From: Myxococcaceae bacterium
Lineage (GTDB): Bacteria > Myxococcota_A > Polyangia > Polyangiales > Ga0077539
Length of the DNA stretch: 64,000 nt
NCBI GenBank assembly: GCA_004297725.1
Contig: SCUS01000126.1
Coordinates: forward strand, 1-64,000
Direction of reading: 5' to 3'
Shown: one piece after another, positions 34,301-43,168 of the stretch
How positions within the stretch are numbered: the first letter of the stretch is position 1
Layout of the letters: each line of letters opens with the position of its first letter
The notes under the pieces: generated by a model
Told to the model about the DNA's origin: nothing
The model's database searches: none
Seen by the model: only the letters and a program-made list of their open reading frames with translations
Made by a program: the position numbers and the translations under genes

Positions 34301-36631
34301 GAAGTGATCGGCCACCGCGAAGGCCGACATCTCCAGCACGTCGGCGATGGAGGCGCCGCGCACCCGCACCTCCAGCACCTCGTCCTTGAAGCGGCGGCCG
34401 TGGCAGTCGGGGCACTGGAAGCTCACGTCCGCCAGGAACTGCATCTCCACGGTCTCGTAGCCCGCCCCCTCGCAGGTGGGGCAGCGCCCTCCCTCGACGT
34501 TGAAGGAGAAGGTTCGAGAGGAGTATCCGCGCTCCTTGGACTCCGGCGCCGACGCGAAGCGCGCTCGGATGCGGTCATAGATCTTGAGGTAGGTGGCGGG
34601 GTTGCCTCGGGTGGTGCGCCCGAGCGGCCCCTGGTCGACGTGCACCACGTCGGTGATGGCGTCGACGCCCTCGAGGGCGTCGTAGGGCAGCGACTCCTCC
34701 GCGCGCACCGAGAGCCCTCGCGCCGCGAGCGCCCGGGTCACCGCGGGGTAGAGGGTCTCCCCCACCAGCGAGCTCTTGCCCGACCCCGAGACCCCGGTGA
34801 TGACCGTGAGCACCCCGGTGGGAATGACCAGGTCGACCGCCTTGAGGTTGTGCCCTCGCGCTCCGAGGAGGGAGAGGAAGCCCCGGCCCTTGCGGCGCTT
34901 CGGATGCGCCAGACCCATCGAGCGGAGCGCCTCTCCGGTGGGCGTCCCCGCGCGGGTGAGCGTCGCCGGGTCGCCGTCGAAGATGATGCAGCCGCCCGCC
35001 TCGCCCGCCTCGGGGCCCAGCTCGATCACCCGGTCGCTGGCGGCGATCACGTCGAGGTCGTGCTCGATGATCAGCGCCACGTTGCCGAGCTGGGCGATGC
35101 CCCGCGCCACCCCGATGAGCCGCTCGGCGTCCCTGGGGTGCAGCCCCGCGGTGGGCTCGTCGAGCACCATCAGCGTCCCGGTGAGGGAGGTGCCCAGCGC
35201 GGCCGTGAGCGCCACGCGCTGCACCTCGCCGCCGGAGAGCGTGCGGGAGGCCCGCTCCAGGGAGAGGTACCCGACGCCCACGTCATCGAGGTAGCCGAGC
35301 CTCGCGCGGATCTCCCTCAGCACCCGATCGGTCGCCTCGTCCCCGGAGGGCACCGACTCCAATCGAGCGCGGAGCTCGGTCACCGGCAGCGCCCCGGCGT
35401 CTCCAATGGACAAGCCCGACACCCGGTAACGGGAGACCTCCGAGCGCACCCGAGACCCCTTGCACGAAGGGCAGGTGGTGTATCTCCGGAAGCGGGAGAG
35501 GAAGACCCTCACGTGCATCTGGTAGGCCTTGCCCTCCAGCCACGAGAACCACGCGCGCACCCCGGTGAACCCCTTGGTGCCTTCGAGGATCATGTCGCGC
35601 TGCTTCTCGCTGAGCTCCCTCCAGGCTTTGTCCGTCGGGATCTTCTGCGCCTTGCAGAGCGTCGCCAGGGCCTTGCGCTCGAAGGCCGTGGTCTTGCCCG
35701 TCCAGGGCTTGATGGCTCCCTTGTCGAGAGAGAGCGACGCGTCGGGGACGACCTTGTCCCAATCGATCTCGATGATGCGCCCGAAGCCCCGGCACTCCTC
35801 GCAGGCCCCGAGCGGCGACTGGAAGGAGAAGAGCGCCGGCGAGGGCTCTGGATAGGTTCGCCCGCAGTGGGCGCAGTCGAGCCCGCGGCTGTAGCGATCG
35901 ACGCGCCTGCCCGCCTCCTGCCGGTCGACCCAGTGGACCTCCGCGCGACCGCCCTTCGCCATCGAGGTGCTCAGCGCCTCGGCCACGCGGGAGCGCTCCG
36001 CCCCGGTCACCTTCAGCCGGTCGGCGATGACGTCGATGCCGCCGTGCACGATGACCTCCGAGGGGGCCACCTCGTCGAGGTCTCTCGCCTCGCCCCCGAT
36101 GAGCGCGCGCCGGTAGCCCTCCTCCAGCAGCCGCTCTCTCACCCCCAGGTAGCGCTCGGCGTCGTCGACCGAGACCCGCCAGGTGACCACCGCCCGCTCT
36201 CCGTCCGAAGCCAGCACGGCGTCGGTGGCTCCCGCGACGGTGCCCCGGTGGACCTCGCGGTTGCAGCCCTCGCACACGATGGTCGAAGCCCTCGCCCAGA
36301 GCAGCCGGAGGTAGTCCGTGAGCTCGGTCATGGTGCCGACGGTGGAGCGCGAGGTGCGCACCGGAGCCCCGCGGTCGACCGCGATGGCGGGCGGCACCGG
36401 GTCGAGCGAGCCCACCGGCGGCCGGTCGCGGCGCTCGAGAAACTGCCGCGCGTAGGCCGAGAAGCTCTCGACGAAGCGCCGCTGCCCCTCGGCGTAGAGG
36501 GTGTCGATGGCGAGCGAGCTCTTGCCCGCGCCGCTCACCCCCGCGATGGTGACCAGCTCCCCGGGGCGGAGGTCGAGGTCGATGCCCTGGAGGTTGTGGG
36601 TGCGCGCGTTGCGGAGACGGGTAGGTTCCAT
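31346..36631 (-). CDS. uvrA: double-length UvrA-like excinuclease ATPase
   Basis: A 1761-residue protein, almost twice the length of normal UvrA (about 940). It contains two complete UvrA units in tandem, the second starting near residue 890 (DGAREHNLHVGHLEIPREKL). Each unit has two ABC ATPase modules: P-loops GVSGAGKSS, GVSGSGKSS, GPSGSGKSS and GVSGSGKST, and four LSGGE signature motifs followed by DEPT Walker B stretches. Zinc modules of the CxxC type occur (CEGCN/CAHC, CPTC/CPDC, CPKC, CETCD/CEVC). UvrA finds DNA lesions and loads UvrB in excision repair, normally as a dimer; here a covalent dimer is implied. It is flanked by sthA and a TPR protein and seems monocistronic. Confidence 0.93.
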   Translation of the reverse strand: MEPTRLRNARTHNLQGIDLDLRPGELVTIAGVSGAGKSSLAIDTLYAEGQRRFVESFSAYARQFLERRDRPPVGSLDPVPPAIAVDRGAPVRTSRSTVGTMTELTDYLRLLWARASTIVCEGCNREVHRGTVAGATDAVLASDGERAVVTWRVSVDDAERYLGVRERLLEEGYRRALIGGEARDLDEVAPSEVIVHGGIDVIADRLKVTGAERSRVAEALSTSMAKGGRAEVHWVDRQEAGRRVDRYSRGLDCAHCGRTYPEPSPALFSFQSPLGACEECRGFGRIIEIDWDKVVPDASLSLDKGAIKPWTGKTTAFERKALATLCKAQKIPTDKAWRELSEKQRDMILEGTKGFTGVRAWFSWLEGKAYQMHVRVFLSRFRRYTTCPSCKGSRVRSEVSRYRVSGLSIGDAGALPVTELRARLESVPSGDEATDRVLREIRARLGYLDDVGVGYLSLERASRTLSGGEVQRVALTAALGTSLTGTLMVLDEPTAGLHPRDAERLIGVARGIAQLGNVALIIEHDLDVIAASDRVIELGPEAGEAGGCIIFDGDPATLTRAGTPTGEALRSMGLAHPKRRKGRGFLSLLGARGHNLKAVDLVIPTGVLTVITGVSGSGKSSLVGETLYPAVTRALAARGLSVRAEESLPYDALEGVDAITDVVHVDQGPLGRTTRGNPATYLKIYDRIRARFASAPESKERGYSSRTFSFNVEGGRCPTCEGAGYETVEMQFLADVSFQCPDCHGRRFKDEVLEVRVRGASIADVLEMSAFAVADHFRDDEHLVTALKPLLDVGLGYLRVGQPLSHLSGGEAQRLKLAASLSEVRRGSLVILDEPTTGLHRRDVARVFDTLDAMVDRGATVVVVEHEPYVAARADWVIDLGPEAAHSGGEVVAQGTPEQVAKVKRSRFAPYLRDALDSTRSRGVDRARAVRPPASITVPDSIILDGAREHNLHVGHLEIPREKLVAMTGPSGSGKSSLAFDVIYAEGQRRFLETLSPYARQYLPSLGRADVDRVVGIPPAISLEQRTARAGAMSTVATVTEVAHYLRLLYAKVATPYCPKCDLPIGARSPEAIVEELSTHYPPNANLSIFAPVVRARKGLHGEVIERARKSGIEQVRVDGVDHEPDKVPALKKTKVHDVWLWMGRAHASEPEALLKMIRAAVSLAEGNCVIERDERTGRVGEPQVVSTRRACPKCGLGIPELDPRHFSFNTPQGQCKACEGRGVDSDGDPCRPCGGSRLAPIPRAVRLGGKRFHEAMASTPEEMRDALTAMTLTPREAIIAEAPKSQLEGKLTTLLELGLDYLTLDRRANTLSGGEMQRLRLAAQIGAGLTGVLYVLDEPTIGLHGRDTQRLVKAMRALVDRGASVIVVEHDAEVIQSADWIVDLGPAGGKAGGHVVGNGPAAEVLAGDGPTARALRIAVGEGARSRPMKDVPMLTLKGARGHNLQSTTARFPLGRFVCVAGVSGSGKSTLVEKILLRAVREKLKLTTEEPLAHQSIDGWKALKRAVAIDQSPIGRTPRSVPATYVGIWDEIRKLFSLMPEAKKRGWGIGRFSFNTSAESGGGRCETCDGAGVKHVEMAFMADVVVPCEVCAGARFSRETRDVKLHGYDAGEILGLTVEEARQVFSQVAKVKRPLDLLHDLGVGYLALGQGSHTLSGGEAQRIKLATELQTGGGGTLYVLDEPTTGLHVSDVMKLITVMQQLVDRGDSLVVIEHHPSVLRAADWILELGPGGGRAGGRVVAEGTPDDIARGDTATASVLRG

Positions 36632-36716
36632 GTTGTGTGGGGGGTGCCGGAGGGTTCTCGTCAGATGTCGCGAGCGGCCCTCTGGGCGCCACGGGTGACC
36701 GTGCTACTCCCATCGG

Positions 36717-37745
36717 GTGCGTCGCCTCGCGTTGGTCACGGTGCTGGTCGGCTCTCTGGTCCCCCGCGGGGTGTGGGCACAGCCCTCGCGCGGTCGCCTT
36801 CAGCCGGTGGCATCCGTACACCCGTTCAGTACTCCCGTCGAGGCCGTCGCCGCCGCCCGCGCCCTCCTGAGGGAGTCCCGGCCCGACGCCGCCGTCGCCC
36901 TGCTCGACCGCCAGCGCCTCGCCTGGCGCCGCTCCCCCGAGCTCGCCGCCACCCGCGCCATCGCCCGCTTCCAGCTCCTCGCCCCGCCGCTCGAACCGTC
37001 GTCCTCGCGCACCCTGAGCCCCGCCGCGCAGCGCGAGCTCGCCGCCATGGAGCCCGTTCTTACACGGCACGGTAATACCCGTCCCGACGACGCCCTCGCG
37101 GCGCTCACCCTCGGCCGGCTCCGCATGGTGCTGGGCTCGCTCGACGCCGCCGCGAGCGCCTTCGAGGCCGCCGGCCAGGCCGACCCGCGCGACCCGACCG
37201 CATGGAACGACCGCGCCATGGTCCTCGTGGCGCTGCACCGGCTGCCCGAGGCGGAGCGCTCGCTCATCCTCGCGACCGAGCGCTCGGGCCGCGACCCGGA
37301 GCCCTGGAACAACCTCGGCGCCGTGCGCCTCGCCCGCGGCGACGCCCGCTCCGCCGTCGAGGCCTTCCAGCGCGCGTGCGAACTCTCGCCCTCCACCCCC
37401 CGCCTGCGCTCCGACCTGGGCGCCGCGCAGCTCGCCGCGGGCTCACCCCGGGACGCCGTCGCGAGCTTCGAGGCCGCCGCCGCCGCGGCCCCCGACGACC
37501 CCGTGGTGCTGGGCAACCTCGGCTACGCGCTCAGCCTCAGCGACCGCCCCGACGAGGCCCTCGCGACGCTGCGACGCGCCGCCGCCATGCCCGGCCGCAC
37601 CGCCACCATCGAGGACAACCTCGGGCTCGTGCTGCTGCGCCGGGGTGATCGCGCCGGGGCGAGGGCGGCCTTCGAGCGCGCCGTGGCGCTGGCGCCGGAA
37701 GACCCCAGGGCGAGGGCCCACCTCGCCTCGATGGGCGAGCGCTGA
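36717..37745 (+). CDS. secreted TPR-repeat protein
   Basis: A 342-residue protein starting with GTG, chosen because it gives a signal peptide (LVGSLVPRGVWAQ, cleavage after Ala-Gln or nearby). The mature protein is made of tetratricopeptide-type helix pairs: an N-terminal degenerate region, then at least five clear repeats from about 135 to the end, such as DPTAWNDRAMVLVALHRLPE, EPWNNLGAVRLARGDARSAV and PVVLGNLGYALSLSDRPDEA. TPRs scaffold protein complexes; in the periplasm they often serve surface machines or outer-membrane assembly. The neighbours (UvrA and a PilZ protein) do not name a partner. Confidence 0.85.
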   Translation: MRRLALVTVLVGSLVPRGVWAQPSRGRLQPVASVHPFSTPVEAVAAARALLRESRPDAAVALLDRQRLAWRRSPELAATRAIARFQLLAPPLEPSSSRTLSPAAQRELAAMEPVLTRHGNTRPDDALAALTLGRLRMVLGSLDAAASAFEAAGQADPRDPTAWNDRAMVLVALHRLPEAERSLILATERSGRDPEPWNNLGAVRLARGDARSAVEAFQRACELSPSTPRLRSDLGAAQLAAGSPRDAVASFEAAAAAAPDDPVVLGNLGYALSLSDRPDEALATLRRAAAMPGRTATIEDNLGLVLLRRGDRAGARAAFERAVALAPEDPRARAHLASMGER

Positions 37746-37756
37746 GGAGTCCCCCT

Positions 37757-38584
37757 CTACTCGCTCCGAGGGTCGTGACGCTTGCGCGTGGCCTTGGTCT
37801 CCGCGACGGAGATCTCCACCAGCTTCGGGATGACCTTGTTGACCCCGACCGCCACGGGCGAGACCGCGCCGGGCGTGGGAGTGAAGCCCCGCTCGCGCCC
37901 CAGCACCGGCACCGCGCCGGAGGACAGCCGGGCGGTGTCAGGGAGGGGCAGCACCACGCGCTCACGAAGGGTCGAGCGCACCTTCGCCAGGAGCTGCTCC
38001 CACGCGACGCGCTCTTCGGGTCGGTTGAAGACGTGCTTGAGGCCGAGGCCTCCATGGGCGTTCCAGATGGCGCGGGAGGTCACCGCCCCGTTGCCGAACT
38101 CGCTCCTCCACTCGCAGCGCACCTCCGAGTCGGGCTCGATGCGGTGGTTGATCGACGCCCGCGCGCCGCGCATCGACACGTCGACCAGGGTGCACGGATA
38201 GATACGAGTGCTGCCCCGCGGCGACGTCACCAGGATGACCGACAGCTCGACCGGGTAGCGCCACTCGTGCCGGCCGCTGGCCTCGCGCTGCCCGTGGGCC
38301 CACTGCGCCACGAAGCGCCCCGCCTCGACGGACGAGCGGAGGAAGCGCACGCCGAGGCCGCTGCGCGTACCCGCCCCCGCGGGCCGACGCGACTGCACCA
38401 CCCCCTCGAGAAACATCCCGCAGGGCTGACCCTCCAGGCCGATGCGCAGGTCGACCGCCGCGCCCAGCGAGAGGTCGTACAACCCCGGGATGACCAACGC
38501 TCCCTCCTCGCCGGCCTCGCGGAAACCATCCCGCAGCGCGGCTCGCGACAGGTGCACCTCGACGATTTTCTCGGGAAGCGTCAT
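37757..38584 (-). CDS. PilZ-domain protein
   Basis: A 275-residue cytoplasmic protein. The N-terminal 110 residues resemble a PilZ-related YcgR-N-like beta barrel (EGALVIPGLYDLSLGAAVDL), and residues about 120-225 are a second PilZ-type barrel. In it, RHEWRYPVEL holds a degenerate Arg-x3-Arg c-di-GMP contact, followed by LVDVSMRGARASIN, matching the D/NxSxxG signature. The C-terminus is a proline- and basic-rich tail. PilZ domains respond to cyclic di-GMP to steer motility or surface production; whether the degenerate motif still binds is not certain. The start ATG 38584 is preferred because the upstream frame is Arg-rich noise. It is divergent from the PP2C gene with a 10-bp palindrome between them. 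Confidence 0.82.
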   Translation of the reverse strand: MTLPEKIVEVHLSRAALRDGFREAGEEGALVIPGLYDLSLGAAVDLRIGLEGQPCGMFLEGVVQSRRPAGAGTRSGLGVRFLRSSVEAGRFVAQWAHGQREASGRHEWRYPVELSVILVTSPRGSTRIYPCTLVDVSMRGARASINHRIEPDSEVRCEWRSEFGNGAVTSRAIWNAHGGLGLKHVFNRPEERVAWEQLLAKVRSTLRERVVLPLPDTARLSSGAVPVLGRERGFTPTPGAVSPVAVGVNKVIPKLVEISVAETKATRKRHDPRSE

Positions 38585-38651
38585 CTCGTTCGAAGGCCCG
38601 ACAATACCCTCCTCCCGCGATCGGGTCCATGTCGCTGAGCAGGCTTCGTCG

Positions 38652-38661
38652 AACGTACGTT
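38652..38661. promoter_or_regulatory. 10-bp palindrome, candidate operator
   Basis: AACGTACGTT is perfectly self-complementary and lies between the divergent PilZ and PP2C genes, just upstream of a possible -10 box TAGAGT (38692-38697) of the phosphatase gene. Ten bases is short, so it may be chance. Confidence 0.25.
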
Positions 38662-38716
38662 GGTACTGTTCAGCCGGTGACGGCTCTCTGGTAGAGTGCC
38701 GTTCCAGACAACAGCC

Positions 38717-39484
38717 ATGCCCCGATATACCTCCTTCGGACAGAGCGACGTCGGCCGCGTGCGCAAGCACAACGAAGACGCCTTCATCATCGACGACAGC
38801 CTCGGACTCTATGTGGTCGCGGACGGCCTCGGCGGACACGCCGCAGGCGAGGTCGCGAGCGAAGAGGCCGTGTACAACATCCGCGGCTGGGTGCGCCGCG
38901 AGCGACCGAAGGTCGAGTCGCTCATCACCGACCCCTACGACGTCGACCAGCAGAACGTCGCCGAACAGATCCTCCGCGGCGCCATCCAGGCCGCCACGTA
39001 CCTCATCCACTCGATGGCCGAGTTCGACGAGACCAAGGCCGGCATGGGCACCACCACCTCGGTGCTGATGCTCCTCGGCCGCGTCGCCGTCATCGGCCAG
39101 GTCGGCGACAGCCGCATCTACCTCGCCCGCGACGGACAGATCGCCCAGATCACCGACGACCACACCCTCATCGCCGCGCAGATTCGCGAGGGCATGCTCA
39201 CGCCGGAAGAAGCCCGCTACGCGCCGCACCGCAACGTGATCACCCGCGCGGTCGGCAGCCACGAGTACGTCGAGGTCGACACCCGCGTGGTGGAGACCAT
39301 CCCCGGCGACCGCTTCCTGCTCTGCAGCGACGGCCTCCACGGCTACGTCGAGGAGCCCGACGAGATCCTCCCCATCCTCTCGCTCCCGGTCGAGCAGGTC
39401 ACCCAGCGCCTCATCGACATCGCCAACACGCGCGGCGGCAAGGACAACATCACCGCCATCGTGGTCGAGGTCCACGAGGTGTGA
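38717..39484 (+). CDS. PP2C-family Ser/Thr protein phosphatase
   Basis: A 255-residue metal-dependent phosphatase of the bacterial PrpC/Stp type, which reverses Ser/Thr kinase phosphorylation in the cytoplasm. Canonical motifs are present: GRVRKHNEDAF (metal and phosphate ligands), VVADGLGGHAAGEVAS, MGTTTSVLM, GQVGDSRIYLARDG, DDHTL, ITRAVG, LLCSDGLHGYV and GGKDNITAIVVEV. It is full length with no extra domains. Its stop overlaps the GTG of the next gene (GTGA), coupling the phosphatase to a secreted lipoprotein. The FHA proteins at 56.7-59.1 kb could read the phospho-Thr signals it erases (inference). Confidence 0.93.
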   Translation: MPRYTSFGQSDVGRVRKHNEDAFIIDDSLGLYVVADGLGGHAAGEVASEEAVYNIRGWVRRERPKVESLITDPYDVDQQNVAEQILRGAIQAATYLIHSMAEFDETKAGMGTTTSVLMLLGRVAVIGQVGDSRIYLARDGQIAQITDDHTLIAAQIREGMLTPEEARYAPHRNVITRAVGSHEYVEVDTRVVETIPGDRFLLCSDGLHGYVEEPDEILPILSLPVEQVTQRLIDIANTRGGKDNITAIVVEVHEV

Positions 39485-40701
39485 TCCCTCGAGCCGCGCT
39501 GCTCGCGCTGCTCGCCTCGGTGACCTCCTGCGGAGCCCGCACAGGCCTCAACGACGAGGGCTACGAGCCCGCTTCGCTCTATTGCACCGACGCGGTCTTC
39601 GTCGCCCGCCCGTCGCGCGACCTCGCCCTGGTCGCAGGCGTTCCCCGAGCGCTCCGAGGCCTCGCCCGCTGGTCGGTGGTGAGCTCCCCGAGCGGCTCGA
39701 CCCCGACGCTCCAGAGCGACGGCGGAGAGCGGGCGACCTTCCGCTCCGACCGCGAGGGGAGCTACGTCGTCCGGGTCACCGTGCCCTCCAGCGCCGACCG
39801 CGACGCGGGCGACGGCGGCCCCGCGACGGAGCTCTCCTGCACCCTCACCGTGCAGGTGCGCGCCGCGGGCCCGGTCGTCACCTGCCCCGCGGAGCTCACC
39901 GTCGCCCCGCTGCAGCCCGTCGACCTCGAGGGCCGCGTCGCGGGCGACCGCGCCATCCGCAGCGTCGGGTGGACCATCGACGGCGCCCCCTCCGGCAGCG
40001 CCCGCCGACCGCCCGATCCCACGGACCGGGCGCGCACCCGCTTCACCCCCGACATCGCCGGCGACCACCGGCTGCGCTTCCGCGCCGTCGACTCCGACGG
40101 GGCCAGCGACGAGTGCGTCACCGTCGTCCACGCGGTGCCCCGCGAGGGGCTGCGCATCGAGCTCTCCTGGGATCCTCCGGGCCGGTCGTGCCCCGCCAGC
40201 GCCGGCGCGGCGTGCGACTCCAGCGACGTCGACCTGCACCTGCTCCAAGGGGTCGGCGACCCCAACTGGCGCACCGACAGCGACTGCTACTACGGCAACT
40301 GCACCAACAGCCGCGGCCTGCGCTGGGGCGCGCTGACCGTCGACGACGACCCGCACCTCGACATCGACGACGTCACCGGCCACGGCCCGGAGAACATCAA
40401 CATCCTCCGACCGAGCGCGCGCTTCTACCGCGTGGGGGTGCACTACTACAGCGACCACGGCGCGGGACCGCAGGCCGCCACGCTCACCGTCTACTGCAAC
40501 GGCGCCACGGCCGTCGCCCGCCTCGGCCCGATCACACTCAGCTCCCGAGGCGGCCCCGACGACAACGATTTCTGGATCGCCGCCGACGTGCTCCCGCTGC
40601 CCGGCGGAGGCTGCCGCGTGGCGCCCATCTCCCGCGGAGGCCGACCGTGGATCGTCCGACAGTCCGAAGCGCTGACCTCCCCGGGCCCAGGCGCGCCGTG
40701 A
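39481..40701 (+). CDS. secreted lipoprotein with Ig-like and YfaP/DUF2135-like domains
   Basis: A 406-residue lipoprotein starting with GTG in the overlap with the PP2C stop. The lipobox ASVTSC is at about Cys17. Two beta-sandwich regions follow (about 40-215), of PKD/Ig type, with TFRSDREGSYVVRVTV and TRFTPDIAGDHRLRF motifs. The C-terminal part (about 220-380) has the pattern ELSWDPP...DVDLHLL...DDDPHLDIDDV...ENINI, typical of YfaP/DUF2135-like domains in myxobacterial surface proteins. Cys pairs suggest disulfides. The role is unknown; surface attachment or binding is likely. It may form an operon with the phosphatase and the following NHL-type lipoprotein. Confidence 0.82.
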   Translation: MIPRAALLALLASVTSCGARTGLNDEGYEPASLYCTDAVFVARPSRDLALVAGVPRALRGLARWSVVSSPSGSTPTLQSDGGERATFRSDREGSYVVRVTVPSSADRDAGDGGPATELSCTLTVQVRAAGPVVTCPAELTVAPLQPVDLEGRVAGDRAIRSVGWTIDGAPSGSARRPPDPTDRARTRFTPDIAGDHRLRFRAVDSDGASDECVTVVHAVPREGLRIELSWDPPGRSCPASAGAACDSSDVDLHLLQGVGDPNWRTDSDCYYGNCTNSRGLRWGALTVDDDPHLDIDDVTGHGPENINILRPSARFYRVGVHYYSDHGAGPQAATLTVYCNGATAVARLGPITLSSRGGPDDNDFWIAADVLPLPGGGCRVAPISRGGRPWIVRQSEALTSPGPGAP

Positions 40702-40735
40702 CAGCGCGCGGCTCCTGGTGGCATCGTCCCGCGGT

Positions 40736-43162
40736 GTGAAGCCACGGGTTCCGCTCGCGCTCGTCCTCCCCGCCGTCGCCGTCATCAGTTGCAATGTCTA
40801 TGACCCGGCGCTCCTCGACCGGCGCGACGCGGGGGCGGATGTTACCCGGGACGGTAATAGCGACCGCGGCCCCGTGAGCGACCTCGCGACCGACCGCCCC
40901 GGCGACGTCACCGACGCGGGACCTCGCTCCGACGCGATGGACGCCTCGGTCACCGACGGTGCGGCGAGGGACGCCTCCGTCGACGCCCCTCTCGACGCCC
41001 GCTCGGACGCCCCCTCGGACCTCGGGCGCGACGTGCCCGACGTGCCCGCGGACGTGCCTCCGAGCTGCTCCGCCACCCTGGCGATGGGGACGCCCTGCAT
41101 CGAGCCCGTGACGGGCCACCGATGGAGCCCCGACGAGCCCCGGCTGCTGGCTCCCGGCGCCCTCGCCGTCACCGCCGACCGGCTCTATGTGAGCGACCCG
41201 GGCGGCGCCCGGGTGATGGCCTACGACCTCGGCGTCTCGCCCATCGCCCCCGTGCGGCTCGCGGGCACCGGCGTCGCGGGCAGCTCCCTCGTGGGCGGCC
41301 CCGCGCGCTCCACCCCGCTGGGCGCGATCGCCTCGATGGTGCTGCTCCCCGGCGGCACCGTGCTGCTCGCCGACCAGGAGGCGCACCAGGTGCTGCGCCT
41401 TCGCGACGGGCGCGTCGAGCCGCTGCCGCTGGCGCTCTCGCTCCCCGCGGGGCCCTTCGGCCTCGCCTACGCGCCAGACACCCGGGAGCTCTTCGTCACC
41501 GGCGACAACCGGATCCATGTGGTTCCGCTCGACGCGGACGGCGGCGTCGGCGCGGCGAGCACCGTCGTCGGCCAGCTGTGCGGCGGCGCGTGCCCCGGCT
41601 TCAACGGCGACGGACGAGAGGGCACCGGCACCGCGCTCGCGCACCCCGTCGGCGTCGACGTGGACACCACCTACGTCTACTTCTCCGACCGCGACAACTG
41701 CCGCGTCCGGCGCTACCGCCGCGACGACCCGATGCGCCGCGTGGAGACCTTCGCGGGCTCGACCTGCGAGCTCGCCGGCGATCCGCTGGGCGACTCCACG
41801 ACGGGCTTCGTGCCGAGGGAGGCGCTGCGCCTCGGCCGCGTCACCGACGTGCGCTACGGCGTCGACGGCTCGATCTACTTCGTCGACGCGACGCACTGCG
41901 CGGTGTTCCAGGTGGTGGCGAGGGCGCTCACCACCGCGCGCATCGTGCTGGGCTCGCGCTACGGCTGCAACCAGCCCACCGGCTCCGGGGGGATCACCAT
42001 CGGCCGCATCGGGGGCATCGCCATGAGCGCCGACCGCAGCGCCGTCTATGTGAGCGACCTGCAGCAGCAGCGGGTGCTGCGCGTCGAGAACACCGCCATG
42101 GGAGGCTCTCCCCGGGTGGTCGTGGCGCTGGCTCCGGGCGCCTTCCCCTCGGCGGACGAGGACGCCTCGGGGCTGCGCGCGGGGCGCCCCTCCGGGCTGG
42201 CGCTGCTCAACGACCGCGCCACGATGCTGCTCTCGGGCTCGGCCGAGGGCCGGGTGTACCGCGTGGACAACGGGCGCTCGAGGGTGCTGCTCGGCGCGGG
42301 GACGGTGAGCCCGGCCGCGACGGGCGACGCGATCGATCCGGCGACGCTGCCTCCGACCTCGGTGGCCGGCCTCGCGGGCGATGGCACCCACGCGCTGCTC
42401 GGGATGCCCGAGCGCGGGGTGATCGCGGACCTCCTCGGGCTGCCGACGGCCCCGAGGCTGCGGCGCGTGGCGGGGCGCTACTCCGACGCGGCGCTCGATG
42501 GCGGCGTCGACGGCGGCGCGGACGCCGGGAGCGCGGCGACGGAGATGGGCTTCGAGCTCCCTGCGTGGCCCTTCACGCAGACCGGGCAGACCTGGTTCAG
42601 CGACGCGAGGGCGAGGGTGTGGCGGGTGACCTCCGGCAGCGCGGCGGTCATCGCCGGGAGCGGGGCGACCGGGGAGCTGCCGGACGGCGGCGTGGTGCCC
42701 GCGAGGTCGGCCCCCTTCGGCAGCGCGGTGGCCTTCGCCGTCGGCCGCGCCGGGACGCTCTACGTCGCCGACCCGGAGCGCTACGTGGTGTGGTCCATCG
42801 ACGGCGCGGAGCAGGCGCGCGTCGCGGCGGGTGTGCTCGATCGGCCGTCGCCGCTCGGGGATGCGCCCGCCCTCGCGACGAGCCTCGGCCTCGCTGAGCC
42901 GGTGGCGCTCGCCTACGACGGCGCCGACACGCTCTTCATCGCCGACGCCTCGGCCAACCGGGTGCGCGCGGTGACGCTCAGCACCGGGCGCATGACGACG
43001 CTCGCGGGCTCCGGCCCGGCGAGCGCAGCGGCGCCCGGCGGGGACTACGGCCCGGCGAGCGCGGCGACGCTGGCCCGGCCGACGGCGCTGGCCTGGTCGG
43101 CAGGCAGGCTCTACGTGGCCGAGGGGGCGTCGGGTCGGGTGCGGATGGTGACGCTGCCGTAG
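40736..43162 (+). CDS. lipoprotein with NHL-type beta-propeller repeats
   Basis: An 808-residue lipoprotein. GTG 40736 is chosen because it gives a compact signal peptide ending in the lipobox AVISC. The first about 120 residues after it are an Asp/Ala/Val-rich acidic linker (repeated DAPSD/DVPDVPADV), common in myxobacterial lipoproteins. The rest consists of NHL-like propeller blades, with recurring stretches such as LAVTADRLYVSDPGGARVMA, HPVGVDVDTTYVYFSDRDNC and PTALAWSAGRLYVAEGASGR. NHL propellers usually bind proteins or ligands. It is rightward after the DUF2135-like lipoprotein with a 34-bp gap, so probably co-transcribed, and its end is 6 bp from the convergent vWA lipoprotein. Confidence 0.85.
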   Translation: MKPRVPLALVLPAVAVISCNVYDPALLDRRDAGADVTRDGNSDRGPVSDLATDRPGDVTDAGPRSDAMDASVTDGAARDASVDAPLDARSDAPSDLGRDVPDVPADVPPSCSATLAMGTPCIEPVTGHRWSPDEPRLLAPGALAVTADRLYVSDPGGARVMAYDLGVSPIAPVRLAGTGVAGSSLVGGPARSTPLGAIASMVLLPGGTVLLADQEAHQVLRLRDGRVEPLPLALSLPAGPFGLAYAPDTRELFVTGDNRIHVVPLDADGGVGAASTVVGQLCGGACPGFNGDGREGTGTALAHPVGVDVDTTYVYFSDRDNCRVRRYRRDDPMRRVETFAGSTCELAGDPLGDSTTGFVPREALRLGRVTDVRYGVDGSIYFVDATHCAVFQVVARALTTARIVLGSRYGCNQPTGSGGITIGRIGGIAMSADRSAVYVSDLQQQRVLRVENTAMGGSPRVVVALAPGAFPSADEDASGLRAGRPSGLALLNDRATMLLSGSAEGRVYRVDNGRSRVLLGAGTVSPAATGDAIDPATLPPTSVAGLAGDGTHALLGMPERGVIADLLGLPTAPRLRRVAGRYSDAALDGGVDGGADAGSAATEMGFELPAWPFTQTGQTWFSDARARVWRVTSGSAAVIAGSGATGELPDGGVVPARSAPFGSAVAFAVGRAGTLYVADPERYVVWSIDGAEQARVAAGVLDRPSPLGDAPALATSLGLAEPVALAYDGADTLFIADASANRVRAVTLSTGRMTTLAGSGPASAAAPGGDYGPASAATLARPTALAWSAGRLYVAEGASGRVRMVTLP

Positions 43163-43168
43163 CGGGGA

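Noticed and set aside
31340..37075. A 1911-codon rightward open frame opposite uvrA
   Set aside because: It is the antisense shadow of uvrA. The translated product is His/Arg/Pro-rich with no domain, while the leftward frame has four complete ABC modules.
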